A DNA stretch of 64,000 nucleotides, taken from assembly GCF_006717145.1 (NCBI RefSeq), contig NZ_VFQF01000002.1, positions 558,001 to 622,000 of the forward strand, read 5' to 3'. This stretch comes from Humibacillus xanthopallidus. GTDB lineage: Bacteria > Actinomycetota > Actinomycetes > Actinomycetales > Dermatophilaceae. Under the pieces are notes generated by a model. It saw nothing but the letters and a program-made list of their open reading frames with translations. It searched no databases and had not been told where the DNA came from. The position numbers were made by a program, and so were the translations under genes. This document shows, in pieces, positions 12,276-20,938 of this stretch. Within the stretch, counting starts at the first letter, position 1, and every line of letters begins with the position of its first letter.

Positions 12276-13028
12276 TCACATCTGGGCCTTGAGCACGTCG
12301 ACCTCACACCCCGGTGAGGTGGGGTCGAAGCCGTGCTCGACGAGCCAGCGGACGGCCGTCAGGCACCGAAGCGACCAGTGGGCGCGAATGACGTCGACAT
12401 CGACGTCATCCGCGCCGTAGCCGACAACGACGTCGTCGAGGTGCTCCCGGTGTCCCAGCGTCAGGATGGCGAGGTCGAACATGGCATCGCCGCGGCCCGC
12501 CTCGGACCAGTCGAGCACTCCGGTGACCTCGTCCCCGTCCACGAAGATGTGACAGACCTGCAGGTCGCCGTGCATGAAGACCGGCTTCGACGGTCGAAGT
12601 GCCCGCTCGGCGAGTTGGCGGTTGCGCCTGACGAGGTCGGCAGGCAGGACGTCGTTCGCCAGGAGCCACGCGCACTGCGCGTCGGGTCGCGAGGCCCTCT
12701 CGGCGAGGGAGGTGCTGGTCCACGGCGGCAGCGGCGCGTCGTGCAGCTCTCGTGCAGCGGCGCCCGCCGCACTCCACGCGGCGGGTGATGCGCTGGACGC
12801 CTGGCCGAGGCGACCAAGCGCAACCCCGGGGAGAGCTGCCAGCGCCAGCACGGGCGGTTTGCGCCAGAGGACCTGCGGGGTCGGGATCGGCGCGATGGCC
12901 ATGGCCTCGACCTCGACGTCGGTGCGCCCCTGGTCAGCGTCGATCTTGAGGAACACGTCGCCGATCCGGACCGTCGCGCGCTCCTGGTGCGCCACCACGA
13001 CCTCGACCTCATCGCCGACTGCGTTCAT
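12276..13028 (-). CDS. aminoglycoside phosphotransferase-family kinase-like protein
   Basis: 250 residues of the APH/choline-kinase fold. The Brenner-type motif reads HGDLQVCHIFVD and the metal-binding aspartate lies in GVLDWSEAGRGDAMFDLA. The normal HGDxxxxN asparagine is replaced by histidine, so activity or metal binding may differ from family norms. The N-terminal lobe is short. Start ATG 13028 is chosen because conserved sequence begins there; no strong Shine-Dalgarno is visible. Substrate unknown; antibiotic resistance should not be assumed. Confidence 0.75.
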   Translation of the reverse strand: MNAVGDEVEVVVAHQERATVRIGDVFLKIDADQGRTDVEVEAMAIAPIPTPQVLWRKPPVLALAALPGVALGRLGQASSASPAAWSAAGAAARELHDAPLPPWTSTSLAERASRPDAQCAWLLANDVLPADLVRRNRQLAERALRPSKPVFMHGDLQVCHIFVDGDEVTGVLDWSEAGRGDAMFDLAILTLGHREHLDDVVVGYGADDVDVDVIRAHWSLRCLTAVRWLVEHGFDPTSPGCEVDVLKAQM

Positions 13029-13480
13029 GTCGGCCAGTGTCGCGGACGGTCCACCCGGTGCCCAGCGGTTTGTCGCAGGGGCTGCTCCAGCGAGCTTTCG
13101 AGGTGGTGTCCAGTCAAGTCCCAGTTTCGTCGAGATTGTCGGAAGTGCCTGCAGCGCAAGGACTCTGGTGCGACGATGAAGGGATGGACGGCGCCGCCCG
13201 CACGGGGTGAAGCCGTCACGGGATCGACACCACATCCGTTACCGATCGGGGGCATGGATGGGTTGCTCAGGGTCATGATGCACGGCATGCGGAGCTCCGT
13301 GAGGGGCCCGTGTGAGGTTCCCACTGACCGCCCCACGTCCGGGCGGCACCGTCACCCACGCCTGCAGTCGCTGCGGCGCTGACACCAACGGTCCGGCCGG
13401 CTCACGGCCGGACATTCGGCATCGCGTCTCCCTGCATGCCGGTCGAGGCGCGTGCCCTCACCGAGGAGAATGACTGTCCC
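13029..13480. other. intergenic region, 452 bases
   Basis: No convincing gene. It must hold the promoters of the divergent phosphotransferase gene and the cysteine-ladder gene. A short frame from 13254 to 13382 has no usable Shine-Dalgarno spacing. The one clear structure is the hairpin at 13391-13413. Confidence 0.6.
13391..13413 (+). promoter_or_regulatory. hairpin in the leader of the cysteine-ladder gene
   Basis: Perfect 9-bp stem GTCCGGCCG / CGGCCGGAC with a 5-base loop, ending 67 bases before ATG 13481. It may be a 5' leader structure or a terminator of upstream transcription; there is no T-tract. Confidence 0.4.
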
Positions 13481-15433
13481 ATGTCCGAATTCGATGTTGC
13501 AGCGGACCTGAACCTGGCCGCCAGCGCCCTTCGCGGGCTGGTCGACGATGAGGACCGCTTCCGCGCCTGGTACGACGCCTTCCTCGCAGGCGACGCCGAC
13601 TCCTACCGACGGATCCTCGCCAAGGCCTCCGCCCTGGAGCACGAGGATCTCCTGTGTGGCTGGCTCTGCAGCAAGGAGTGCGTGCGACTCTGCTGGCGGC
13701 TGTGTGGACCGCCCCGACTCGACCGCATCCCCGAGCCGCGCGAGTTCGCCGAGGTCATCGTCAAGCTGACGAGCGACGAGGAGCTCCTGGAACGCCTCGT
13801 GCAGCCCGTGCTCGAGCTGGACCCACGGGCCTGGCAGTCGCTCGTCCAGGAGCTCGAGCTGAGGCCGTTCTGCCACCTCATCTGCCACTGGGTCTGTCGC
13901 GTCTACTGCCGCCTGCGGTGCGAACGTCTCGATGACAATGACGGCGTGCTCTCGCGGCACCTCGTGGACGAGCTCGCCGGTGCAGGCCGCGCCATCGCGG
14001 CGCTGGTCGCGGACGAGGCCGGCTTCGCCGAGGTGAGCAAGGCAGCTCTCGCCGGCCGTTGCGAGCTGGTGAAGGGCGTGTTCGACCGGCTCGGGCTGGC
14101 GGACCGGTGCCGGTGGATCTGCGAGTTCTTCTGCTCGTGGAGGTGCGTCCGCGTCTGCATCACGTTGTGCCGCCCCTTCCAGGTCACGGAGATGGATCTC
14201 TCGCTCACCGAGGCCCACGAGTTCGGGCAGGCCATCAGCCGGTTGTCCGAGCAGCCCGAGGCGCTCGCCGCGGTCGCCGACGCCGTCGAGCGCGAAGACG
14301 TCGAGCGGTTCGCCTCGCTCGTCAAGGAGCTCGGGCTGGAGCGCTTCTGCGTGCAGCTGTGTCACTGGGTCTGCTCATGGCACTGCACGCTCCTCTGCCG
14401 GTGTGTCTGCACTCCGGTCCTGCAGCCATGGTTCACCCACGTCGGTCACTTCGACATCTACGCCGACATCGACGCCGGCACCGGACTGACGAACAAGGGA
14501 CTGTCCTTCACCGGGCTGTACTTCAACGGTGGCCCGGGGTTTGCCTTCCAGGACTGCCTCGAGCTCCGCGGCTACTGCCCGGCGTCCTCGCCGATCGACG
14601 GCACCGCGATGCGGTACCGGTTCGTCCTCGCCGGAACCTCGACGCCGATCACCGGGAGCAGGGTCTGCCAGGTCGACGCAGGCTCGCGGATCGTCTCGTG
14701 GCCGCAGAACCTGTCAGGCGTTGCTGGCGCGGCCAACGTGTCCACCTTCCAGACGATCGCCATCGCGGGCGCCCCCACGGCGGAGAAGGCGCCGCCCGCT
14801 CCGGGCGACCCGTGGTACGGACCTGACGTCCACACCCTGGTGCCGGACCCCGACGGCTGGGTGGTCGTCGACCCGGCCTCGATCGCGGGCGGCTTCACGA
14901 CGCTCATGGGGTTCGACACCACCGACGACGTCACCGGAGGCATGCCGACGAGCGCCAACCCGGCCGGCCAGACCGCCTCGCCGGCACCGTCCGGCCAGGA
15001 CCTCGGGATCGTCTTCGAGGCGACGAGGGTCGCCGGCCCGACGAGCCCGCCGGACCACTCCAACACGCTGGCCCGGGTGCACATCAACAACTGGAGGGAG
15101 CTCAACCTCCTCGACATCCAGCAGTTCCACGGGCCGGGCGCCGGGGCGTGCAGTCCCATCACCTCGGCCCTGGACGTCGACTACACCGCCGACCACGAGC
15201 TGATGGCCGCATGGTCCGTCACCATCACCAGCGCTTCGCCCTCGGGCCCCGGGACCGTTGCGGGAGGCACCGTGCCTCGAGGGGGATTCGGGACCGATCA
15301 CGAGAACACGACCGGGTGGCAGCCCTGCTCCTACACCGCCTCGCTCTCGACCCGAGCGGCCCTGACGACCGGGCTCATCGACAACCAGGGCTACACGACG
15401 TCCAAGACGTTCTGCACCACCGGTCGGGGCTGA
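13481..15433 (+). CDS. cysteine-ladder repeat protein, unknown function
   Basis: 650 residues, no signal peptide. The N-terminal half holds four units of about 75 residues: a mixed helical segment, then a helix with Cys at every fourth position. The Cys are 59-75 (five), 131-147 (five), 210-230 (six) and 290-310 (six, plus C308). A Trp follows in the same turn in each helix (CGWLC, CHWVC, CRWIC, CHWVC). Strict i+4 spacing puts all thiols on one helix face, reminiscent of the CxxxC-lined bundles of bacterial copper storage proteins, though I see no wider match to them. Residues 320-650 are Gly/Ser/Thr/Pro-rich and probably beta-structured. ATG 13481 follows GAGGAG; an upstream in-frame ATG at 13436 lacks one. 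A bidirectional terminator follows. Function not recognised; metal or redox chemistry is inference. Confidence 0.85.
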   Translation: MSEFDVAADLNLAASALRGLVDDEDRFRAWYDAFLAGDADSYRRILAKASALEHEDLLCGWLCSKECVRLCWRLCGPPRLDRIPEPREFAEVIVKLTSDEELLERLVQPVLELDPRAWQSLVQELELRPFCHLICHWVCRVYCRLRCERLDDNDGVLSRHLVDELAGAGRAIAALVADEAGFAEVSKAALAGRCELVKGVFDRLGLADRCRWICEFFCSWRCVRVCITLCRPFQVTEMDLSLTEAHEFGQAISRLSEQPEALAAVADAVEREDVERFASLVKELGLERFCVQLCHWVCSWHCTLLCRCVCTPVLQPWFTHVGHFDIYADIDAGTGLTNKGLSFTGLYFNGGPGFAFQDCLELRGYCPASSPIDGTAMRYRFVLAGTSTPITGSRVCQVDAGSRIVSWPQNLSGVAGAANVSTFQTIAIAGAPTAEKAPPAPGDPWYGPDVHTLVPDPDGWVVVDPASIAGGFTTLMGFDTTDDVTGGMPTSANPAGQTASPAPSGQDLGIVFEATRVAGPTSPPDHSNTLARVHINNWRELNLLDIQQFHGPGAGACSPITSALDVDYTADHELMAAWSVTITSASPSGPGTVAGGTVPRGGFGTDHENTTGWQPCSYTASLSTRAALTTGLIDNQGYTTSKTFCTTGRG

Positions 15434-15451
15434 TCTCTCGGCACGGCCTGA

Positions 15452-15499
15452 TGCAGGAGAGGACGGCGAGGCGCGACGCGTCCGCCGTCTTTTCCTGCA
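15452..15499. terminator. bidirectional rho-independent terminator
   Basis: A GACGGCG (15462-15468) / CGCCGTC (15483-15489) stem is followed by TTTT, and outer arms TGCAGGA / TCCTGCA pair as well. It separates the convergent cysteine-ladder and SHOCT genes. Confidence 0.85.
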
Positions 15500-15527
15500 T
15501 CGCGCCGGTCACGGCAGCGGCGTCAGG

Positions 15528-15830
15528 TCACTGCGCGAGAATCCTGGCCTTCGCGCTCTCGAACTCGGCATCCGTGAGGATCCCGGCCGTGCGGAGCTCT
15601 CCGAGTCTGGCGAACTGGTTGATCATGTCGTCGGCTGACAGCGCTGGAGGAGCCGGAGGCGCCGGAGCTGCAGGGGCGACGGCGACAGGGGTCGGGGCGT
15701 CCTGGACGGCGGGGAGCGCTGCTGCCGCAGCCGCATCCTGTGCTGCCCAGCGCTCGCTCTGGCGTCGTTGCACCCTGCCGTGCACGCTGCTGGCGACGGC
15801 GACCTTGGCTGCGGTCTTCAACAGGCCCAT
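15528..15830 (-). CDS. SHOCT-domain protein
   Basis: 100 residues. The N-terminus starts MGLLKTAAKVAVASSVHGRV, then comes an Ala/Pro-rich linker. The C-terminal 35 residues (MINQFARLGELRTAGILTD followed by AEFESAKARIL) are a SHOCT (short C-terminal) domain, often involved in oligomerisation or found in regulators of membrane processes. AAGGAG precedes ATG 15830. Small stand-alone SHOCT proteins are common in actinobacteria; the cellular role is unknown. Confidence 0.85.
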   Translation of the reverse strand: MGLLKTAAKVAVASSVHGRVQRRQSERWAAQDAAAAAALPAVQDAPTPVAVAPAAPAPPAPPALSADDMINQFARLGELRTAGILTDAEFESAKARILAQ

Positions 15831-15885
15831 GGAAACTCCTTGTTCGTGGTGACGCGAGGTGGAACGGCCGCGTAGGGATGTCTCT

Positions 15886-16344
15886 TCAGCTGTCCCGGTC
15901 GTCGTGGTCGAGCGCCTGCTCGAGGTCGTCGACGGCGACAGGTCCCTCGGCCACGAGCCGGGCGCCGCGCGAGCCCCACGCCCTCAGAACCGGCTCGAGG
16001 GTGAGGTCCTCGTAGACCAGGACGGCCAGGACGCTGTCCTCGGCGAGACCGTGAGCCACGAAGTCGAGGTCGTCGGCGTCGAGCAGGCCGGCGTCGGCGC
16101 CCCGGAAGGCTGACAGGTCAACGTCCAGCCCCAGCGACTCGGGGGAGACCGTGACGAGGGAGCCGTCGGCCCCGCGCCGCACGAACTCGAGGTCGATCAC
16201 GAGGACCAGCCCGCTGTCGACGAGCTCGAGGAGCCGGTTGAAGCCGTCCTCGCCCACGTCGCCCCGGGGGAACTCGACGGCGATGTACGACACCGGCCCG
16301 AGGTGGTCTGACAGGTCAGGGGTCTGGGACGCCTCAGTGCTCAC
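15886..16344 (-). CDS. DUF6325/DUF1269-like protein
   Basis: 152 residues from GTG 16344. The pattern YIAVEFP...LLELVDSGLVLVIDLEFV...DDLDFVAHGLAEDSVLAVLVYED matches a family of acidic actinobacterial proteins that resemble ferredoxin-like dimers (DUF6325-type). The start is uncertain: TTG 16395 and GTG 16293 are also in frame and none has a strong Shine-Dalgarno. No function is assigned. The 5' end lies close to the 3' end of the SulP gene. Confidence 0.65.
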   Translation of the reverse strand: MSTEASQTPDLSDHLGPVSYIAVEFPRGDVGEDGFNRLLELVDSGLVLVIDLEFVRRGADGSLVTVSPESLGLDVDLSAFRGADAGLLDADDLDFVAHGLAEDSVLAVLVYEDLTLEPVLRAWGSRGARLVAEGPVAVDDLEQALDHDDRDS

Positions 16345-16429
16345 GAGTGGACTATGGCACGGGCGTCTGGGAACACGCACGAGGTGACCAGACAACGCGC
16401 GGTCTCAGCAGATCCGTCCCCGACGGCGA

Positions 16430-18301
16430 TCACGACGACGGGTGCTCGTCCGGCAGGTCAGGGCCGGGGTCACGGGCGACGATGTGCTCCTCGTCGTCGA
16501 CGTGCGGAGGTCGGCCGGCCGAGACGGGGGTGGCGGGCGCCGGTGCTGCCTCCTGCGCCGGAAGGTCCATGAGGCCGTGCACGCGGCGGGCCTCGCGCAC
16601 CCCCTGCGAGATGCTGTGCCACAGGTGGTCCTCACCGAGCTCGGGGATCAGGCCCGAGCGACGCAGCGCCTGTCGGACCGGCCACATGACGCGGACGAGG
16701 AAGAGGTCGACCTCCCGCTGGGCGAGCGCGGCCCGGAGGTCGGCGAGGGCATCCGCGCTCGTCGTGTCCATCTGGTTGGTCGCCTCGAGGTCGAGGACCA
16801 GCGCGCGCGTCCCGGGGGTGGAGTCGACGAGCGCGAGGACGCCGTCGTTGGCCGGCGAGGCCGTCACCCAGAAGAGCGGCACGTCGAGGCGCAGCACCAT
16901 GACCCCGGGGAAGGTCGAGCGCTCAGGGTGGTTGCGGGTGCTTCCCCACGCGGCCTTCTCGTGGGGCACCTTGCCCATGATCTCGACGTCGACCCGGGTG
17001 GAGCGGAACACGAGTCCGATCACCGAGGCGGCCACGGCTAGGAGCAGGCCGTTGAGGGGTCCGAAGGCCAGCACTCCGACGGCCGCGATGCCGGCGGCGA
17101 CGATGTCGTTGCGGCGCACCCGGCTGTAGCGGGCGAGGGCGCCGAAGTCCATGAGCTTCCACACCGCGTTGACGACGATCGCGCTGAGCACAGCCCGGGG
17201 GAGCACCGAGAGCGCCGGGGCGATGGCGACGATGACGACGACGGCCAGCGCCGCCGCTGCCAGGCCGGTCACCTGCGTGCGCCCGCGCGCGTCGCTGACG
17301 GCCGCCGTCTTGGACAGGCTCCCGGCGACACCGAGCCCGCCGAAGAGCCCGGACGCGACGTTGGCGGCGCCGGATGCGAGCAGCTCCTGGTCGGCGTCGA
17401 TCCGGTAGGCCCCCTTGGCTGCGAAGAGGCGTGCCGCGCTGAGGCCCTCGGCCAGCCCCACGAGCGCCAGTGCCGCGCCGGCGCTGAGCAGCCCCGCCAC
17501 GTCGGCAGGGTCGACCGCCGGTATGCCGGGTGCAGCGAGCCCGCGCGGGACGGGCCCGACGACCTCGACCCCCTTCGCCTGCAGGTCCAGCGCCGCCGAC
17601 GCGGCGAGGCCCCCGACGAGGACGAGCAGGCCCCAGGGGAACTTCGGCAGGACCCGTTGGCCGCCGAACAGCATCACGAGCGCGACCGCCGACACCGCGG
17701 CGGTCGTGAGGTCGGCCTCGCCCCGAGTGACGCTCGAGCCGAGGGCGCCGACCCGCTCGATGACGCGTCCTGCCGGTGTGGGCACCCCGACGAGGTGCGG
17801 CACCTCGTTGAGGATGACGAGGCTGGTCAGCCCGAGCACGAAGCCGGTGACGATGGGCTTGGACAGGAACTCGGCCATCCATCCGATCCCGACGAAGCCT
17901 GCAGCGATGAGCACCAGCCCGGAGCCGAGCGCCAGTGCGGCTGTGTACGAGGCGGCCTGCGCTGTGCCGGCGACCCCGAAGCTGGCGAGGAACGACCCGG
18001 ACAGCACCGAGACGGTCGAGACCGGACCCACGACGAGCTGCCGGGACGAGCCGAACACGGCATACGCGACGAGTGCCACCGGCAACGCATACAGCCCGAC
18101 CTCCACCGGGGCGCCGGCGATCGACGCGTAGCCGAGGGCCTGTGGGACGGCGAGCGCCGCAACCACCGCGCCCGCGACGAGGTCGCCCCGCAGCCATGCG
18201 AACCGGTAGCGGGGCAGCCAGTCGACGATCGGGACCCGGCGCCACCGGCCCGTCCCGAGTGCCGTCGCGCGCGACGTCGCGTCCCCGCTCACCTGTGCCA
18301 C
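16430..18301 (-). CDS. SulP-family anion transporter with STAS domain
   Basis: 623 residues. Hydrophobic core of about 10-14 membrane segments (from GDLVAGAVVAALAVPQALGYASIAG, the SulP signature region, to about residue 430), then a C-terminal STAS domain (VPLFWVTASPANDG, LVLDLEATNQMDTTSADAL). Such proteins carry sulfate, bicarbonate or dicarboxylates; the substrate cannot be told. A C-terminal tail of about 50 residues is acidic and Pro-rich. GTG 18301 is preferred; TTG 18325 is an alternative. A second, diverged SulP lies at 61871. Confidence 0.9.
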   Translation of the reverse strand: MAQVSGDATSRATALGTGRWRRVPIVDWLPRYRFAWLRGDLVAGAVVAALAVPQALGYASIAGAPVEVGLYALPVALVAYAVFGSSRQLVVGPVSTVSVLSGSFLASFGVAGTAQAASYTAALALGSGLVLIAAGFVGIGWMAEFLSKPIVTGFVLGLTSLVILNEVPHLVGVPTPAGRVIERVGALGSSVTRGEADLTTAAVSAVALVMLFGGQRVLPKFPWGLLVLVGGLAASAALDLQAKGVEVVGPVPRGLAAPGIPAVDPADVAGLLSAGAALALVGLAEGLSAARLFAAKGAYRIDADQELLASGAANVASGLFGGLGVAGSLSKTAAVSDARGRTQVTGLAAAALAVVVIVAIAPALSVLPRAVLSAIVVNAVWKLMDFGALARYSRVRRNDIVAAGIAAVGVLAFGPLNGLLLAVAASVIGLVFRSTRVDVEIMGKVPHEKAAWGSTRNHPERSTFPGVMVLRLDVPLFWVTASPANDGVLALVDSTPGTRALVLDLEATNQMDTTSADALADLRAALAQREVDLFLVRVMWPVRQALRRSGLIPELGEDHLWHSISQGVREARRVHGLMDLPAQEAAPAPATPVSAGRPPHVDDEEHIVARDPGPDLPDEHPSS

Positions 18302-18511
18302 CTCGTTCCGCCACCCGTGGCGCAAACGCTAGCGGAGCCGATCCGCATCGCTGGGCTCAATGAGGACATGCGGGCGCCAGGCCTCACGGCGCGGTCATGC
18401 AGGATGGGGCGATTCGGGGCAGTGCATCCGATGTTCTGCGAATGCGGTCAAAGCGGTGTGGAACGGCGCTAACGTTTTCAGGTTGGAGAGTGACGCCCGA
18501 GAGGGGGAGCC

Positions 18512-20035
18512 GTGAGCAAGTTCTGGCTGCGAGTCCTGGCAGTGGTGGTGGCGCCGATGGCGGGAGCGTTGACCTTCGCCCCTGTCGGAACGGCGACGAC
18601 GCTGACCAATCCCAAGGTCGAACACGTGCTGTTGCTCAGCCTCGACGGGTTCCACGACGTCGATCTCACGAACTACGTCGCCGCGCATCCCTCGTCCGCG
18701 CTGGCGACGGTGCTGGATCGAGGACGTCGGTACTCGAACGCCTCTGCGCAGACCCCGTCCGACTCGTTCCCCGGCACCCTCGCGATGACAACGGGCGGGT
18801 CACCCACGTCGACAGGCGTCTACTACGACGTCTCCTGGGACAACAACCTCTCGCCGGCGGGCTCGGACTGCAGCACTCGAGGGGCGCTGGTCCCGTTCAA
18901 CCAGACGATCAACTTCAACGCCAGCTCCGGGGACAGCGTGGCTGACATCAACCCGGCCAAGCTGCCGCGCGACCCCGACCACGGGTGCGCTGTCGTCTAC
19001 CCCCACCAGTTTCTCAAGGTCAACACGATCTACGAGGTGGCGCACGCGGCCGGCCTGCGCACGGCGGTGGCCGACAAGCACCCGAGCTACGAGATCCTGT
19101 CGGGTCCCTCCGGCACGGGCATCGACGACTTCTACGGCCCCGAGTTCAACGCGGCCAAGGCCGACATCGCGAAGATCATGGTGAACGACGAGCTCAAGGT
19201 CACTGCGGTTCTCAACGAGATCGACGGCTTCACCCACGACCGGTCCTCGGCCGTCGGCGTGCCCGCCATCTTCGGCATGAACTTCCAGGCACCGAACATC
19301 GGGCAGAAGTTCTCCGGCTACGTCGACGCGGCTGGAACGACCCCCGAGCGGGTCACCACGCTCGGGCCGCTCACCGGCAGTGCCCCCGGCCTGGCGCAGG
19401 CGCTCGACTACGTCGACGGCGCGATCGGCCGGATGCTGACGCGCATCGATGCCAACGGCCTGACCGGCGAGACGATGATCATCCTGACCGCGAAGCACGC
19501 CAACAGCCCGGTCGACCGCTCGACCGTGCACTGGGTGGATCCGACCGTCTTCGCGCCGCTCATCAACAGCGTCCAGCCCGGGCTGACCGCTCAGGTGACA
19601 GCGGACACGATGGCGCTCATCTGGCTCAAGGACCGCAGCCGCGCGGCTGACGTGGCGGCGGTGCTCGAGGCGAACGCAGCGACAGTCGGAGCCGGCACGG
19701 TCACGAGCGGTGCTGCGGTCGCTGGGCTCTTCGGCGGGCAGCTGGGCGGGAACGCGAGCCGGATCCCCGACATCGTCGTACAGCCGACGACCGGTGTCGT
19801 CTATGCCGCGACGAACGCCAAGTGGGTCGACCACGGCAGCAGCAGTGCCGAGGACACCCACGTCCCGCTCGTCATCGTGGAGCCGGGCCGACAGGGCGGC
19901 AGAACGCTCACCTGCCCCGTCTCGTTGCGGCAGGTCGCGCCCACCATCCTCCGCGCCCTCGGACTCAAGGAGAGCCTGCTCGACGCGGTTCGTCTGGAAG
20001 GGACCGAGCGGCTGACCAACGGCGACGAGTGCTGA
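18512..20035 (+). CDS. secreted type I phosphodiesterase / nucleotide pyrophosphatase-like phosphatase
   Basis: 507 residues with an N-terminal signal peptide (FWLRVLAVVVAPMAGALTFA). Alkaline-phosphatase superfamily: first metal aspartate in LLLSLDGFHDVD, nucleophile region TPSDSFPGTLAMTTGG, second metal site in ILTAKHANSP, and C-terminal WVDHGSSSAEDTHVPLVI. It would hydrolyse phosphodiester or phosphoester bonds outside the cell. GAGGGGGAG precedes GTG 18512. It converges on the ABC permease gene with a 15-base gap. Confidence 0.88.
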   Translation: MSKFWLRVLAVVVAPMAGALTFAPVGTATTLTNPKVEHVLLLSLDGFHDVDLTNYVAAHPSSALATVLDRGRRYSNASAQTPSDSFPGTLAMTTGGSPTSTGVYYDVSWDNNLSPAGSDCSTRGALVPFNQTINFNASSGDSVADINPAKLPRDPDHGCAVVYPHQFLKVNTIYEVAHAAGLRTAVADKHPSYEILSGPSGTGIDDFYGPEFNAAKADIAKIMVNDELKVTAVLNEIDGFTHDRSSAVGVPAIFGMNFQAPNIGQKFSGYVDAAGTTPERVTTLGPLTGSAPGLAQALDYVDGAIGRMLTRIDANGLTGETMIILTAKHANSPVDRSTVHWVDPTVFAPLINSVQPGLTAQVTADTMALIWLKDRSRAADVAAVLEANAATVGAGTVTSGAAVAGLFGGQLGGNASRIPDIVVQPTTGVVYAATNAKWVDHGSSSAEDTHVPLVIVEPGRQGGRTLTCPVSLRQVAPTILRALGLKESLLDAVRLEGTERLTNGDEC

Positions 20036-20050
20036 AGGCCACCGACGGCG

Positions 20051-20938
20051 TCAGCTCGTGATGTCCTTGCCCGCGAACCGGGCCCAGGCGAGCAGCCCGA
20101 ACACGACGGCATACCCCAGATCGACCCGAAGGCCCTGGGCCACGTTGTCCCAGAAGGGTGGGTCGCGCAGCAGGTCACCGAACGCCATCCACTGGTCGAC
20201 GAGGAGCCAGGGGTGCAGCCACGAGATCTGAGGCACCGAGTCGGCGATCCAGGAGAGGATCGTGAAGATCATGAGTGCCACGGTGGCTGCGAGTGGTTGC
20301 TCCGTGAGCGTCGAGATGAAGAGCCCGACGGCGCCGAGGGCCGCCAGGCCTGCGGCGATGTAGAGGCTGACGAGCACCACCCGCCAGACTGCCGCGCCGA
20401 AGGAGATCTCACTGCCCGAGAGCGTCGGCATCGGTCCGGTGCCGAAGAGCGCGATCCCCGCGACGGCGCCGGCGACGACCACGACGGCGACGCCCCACAC
20501 GGCGCCGATGACGAGGGAGGCGTACTTCGTGACGAGCAGTCGGGTCCGCCCGACCGGCACGGTCAGCAGGTAGCGAAGCGTCCCGAGGTTCGCCTCCCCG
20601 GCGACCGAGTCACCGGCGAGCATCGCGATGGCGAGGGGAAGGAACAGCCCGAGCTCGACGCTGAGTGCCGCGAGCGGAACGAAGAGCCCGTTCGACGTGA
20701 TCGAGGAGAGGAAGTCCGGCCCGCGCCCCTCACGGGGCGACGAGATCCGCACCGCGACGGCGATGAGGACCGGCACGGCGGCGAGGACGAGCAGGCCCAT
20801 CTGGTTGCGCCTGCGGCCGGCGATCAGCCGCAGCTCGGATCGCAGCAGGCGCGTCGACAGCCGCCGCCTCAGGGGGGCCGGGCCGGCGACCGGCGAGCGC
20901 TCGGAGGCTTCTGTGACGACCGGCTCAGCCGCTGACAT
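20051..20938 (-). CDS. ABC-2 type transporter permease
   Basis: 295 residues, about six membrane segments, with the ABC-2 permease layout: cytoplasmic N-terminus, a first helix (QMGLLVLAAVPVLIAVAVRI), and GDSVAGEANLGTLRYLLTVPVGRTRLLVTKY, the characteristic loop. Start ATG 20938 overlaps the ATPase gene by 14 bases. It forms an exporter with that ATPase, probably for a lipid, peptide or drug. Confidence 0.9.
   Translation of the reverse strand: MSAAEPVVTEASERSPVAGPAPLRRRLSTRLLRSELRLIAGRRRNQMGLLVLAAVPVLIAVAVRISSPREGRGPDFLSSITSNGLFVPLAALSVELGLFLPLAIAMLAGDSVAGEANLGTLRYLLTVPVGRTRLLVTKYASLVIGAVWGVAVVVVAGAVAGIALFGTGPMPTLSGSEISFGAAVWRVVLVSLYIAAGLAALGAVGLFISTLTEQPLAATVALMIFTILSWIADSVPQISWLHPWLLVDQWMAFGDLLRDPPFWDNVAQGLRVDLGYAVVFGLLAWARFAGKDITS

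Noticed and set aside
13254-13382. 42-residue frame upstream of the cysteine-ladder gene
   Set aside because: The purine run is one base from the ATG, and composition is Arg-rich as in out-of-frame high-GC sequence.
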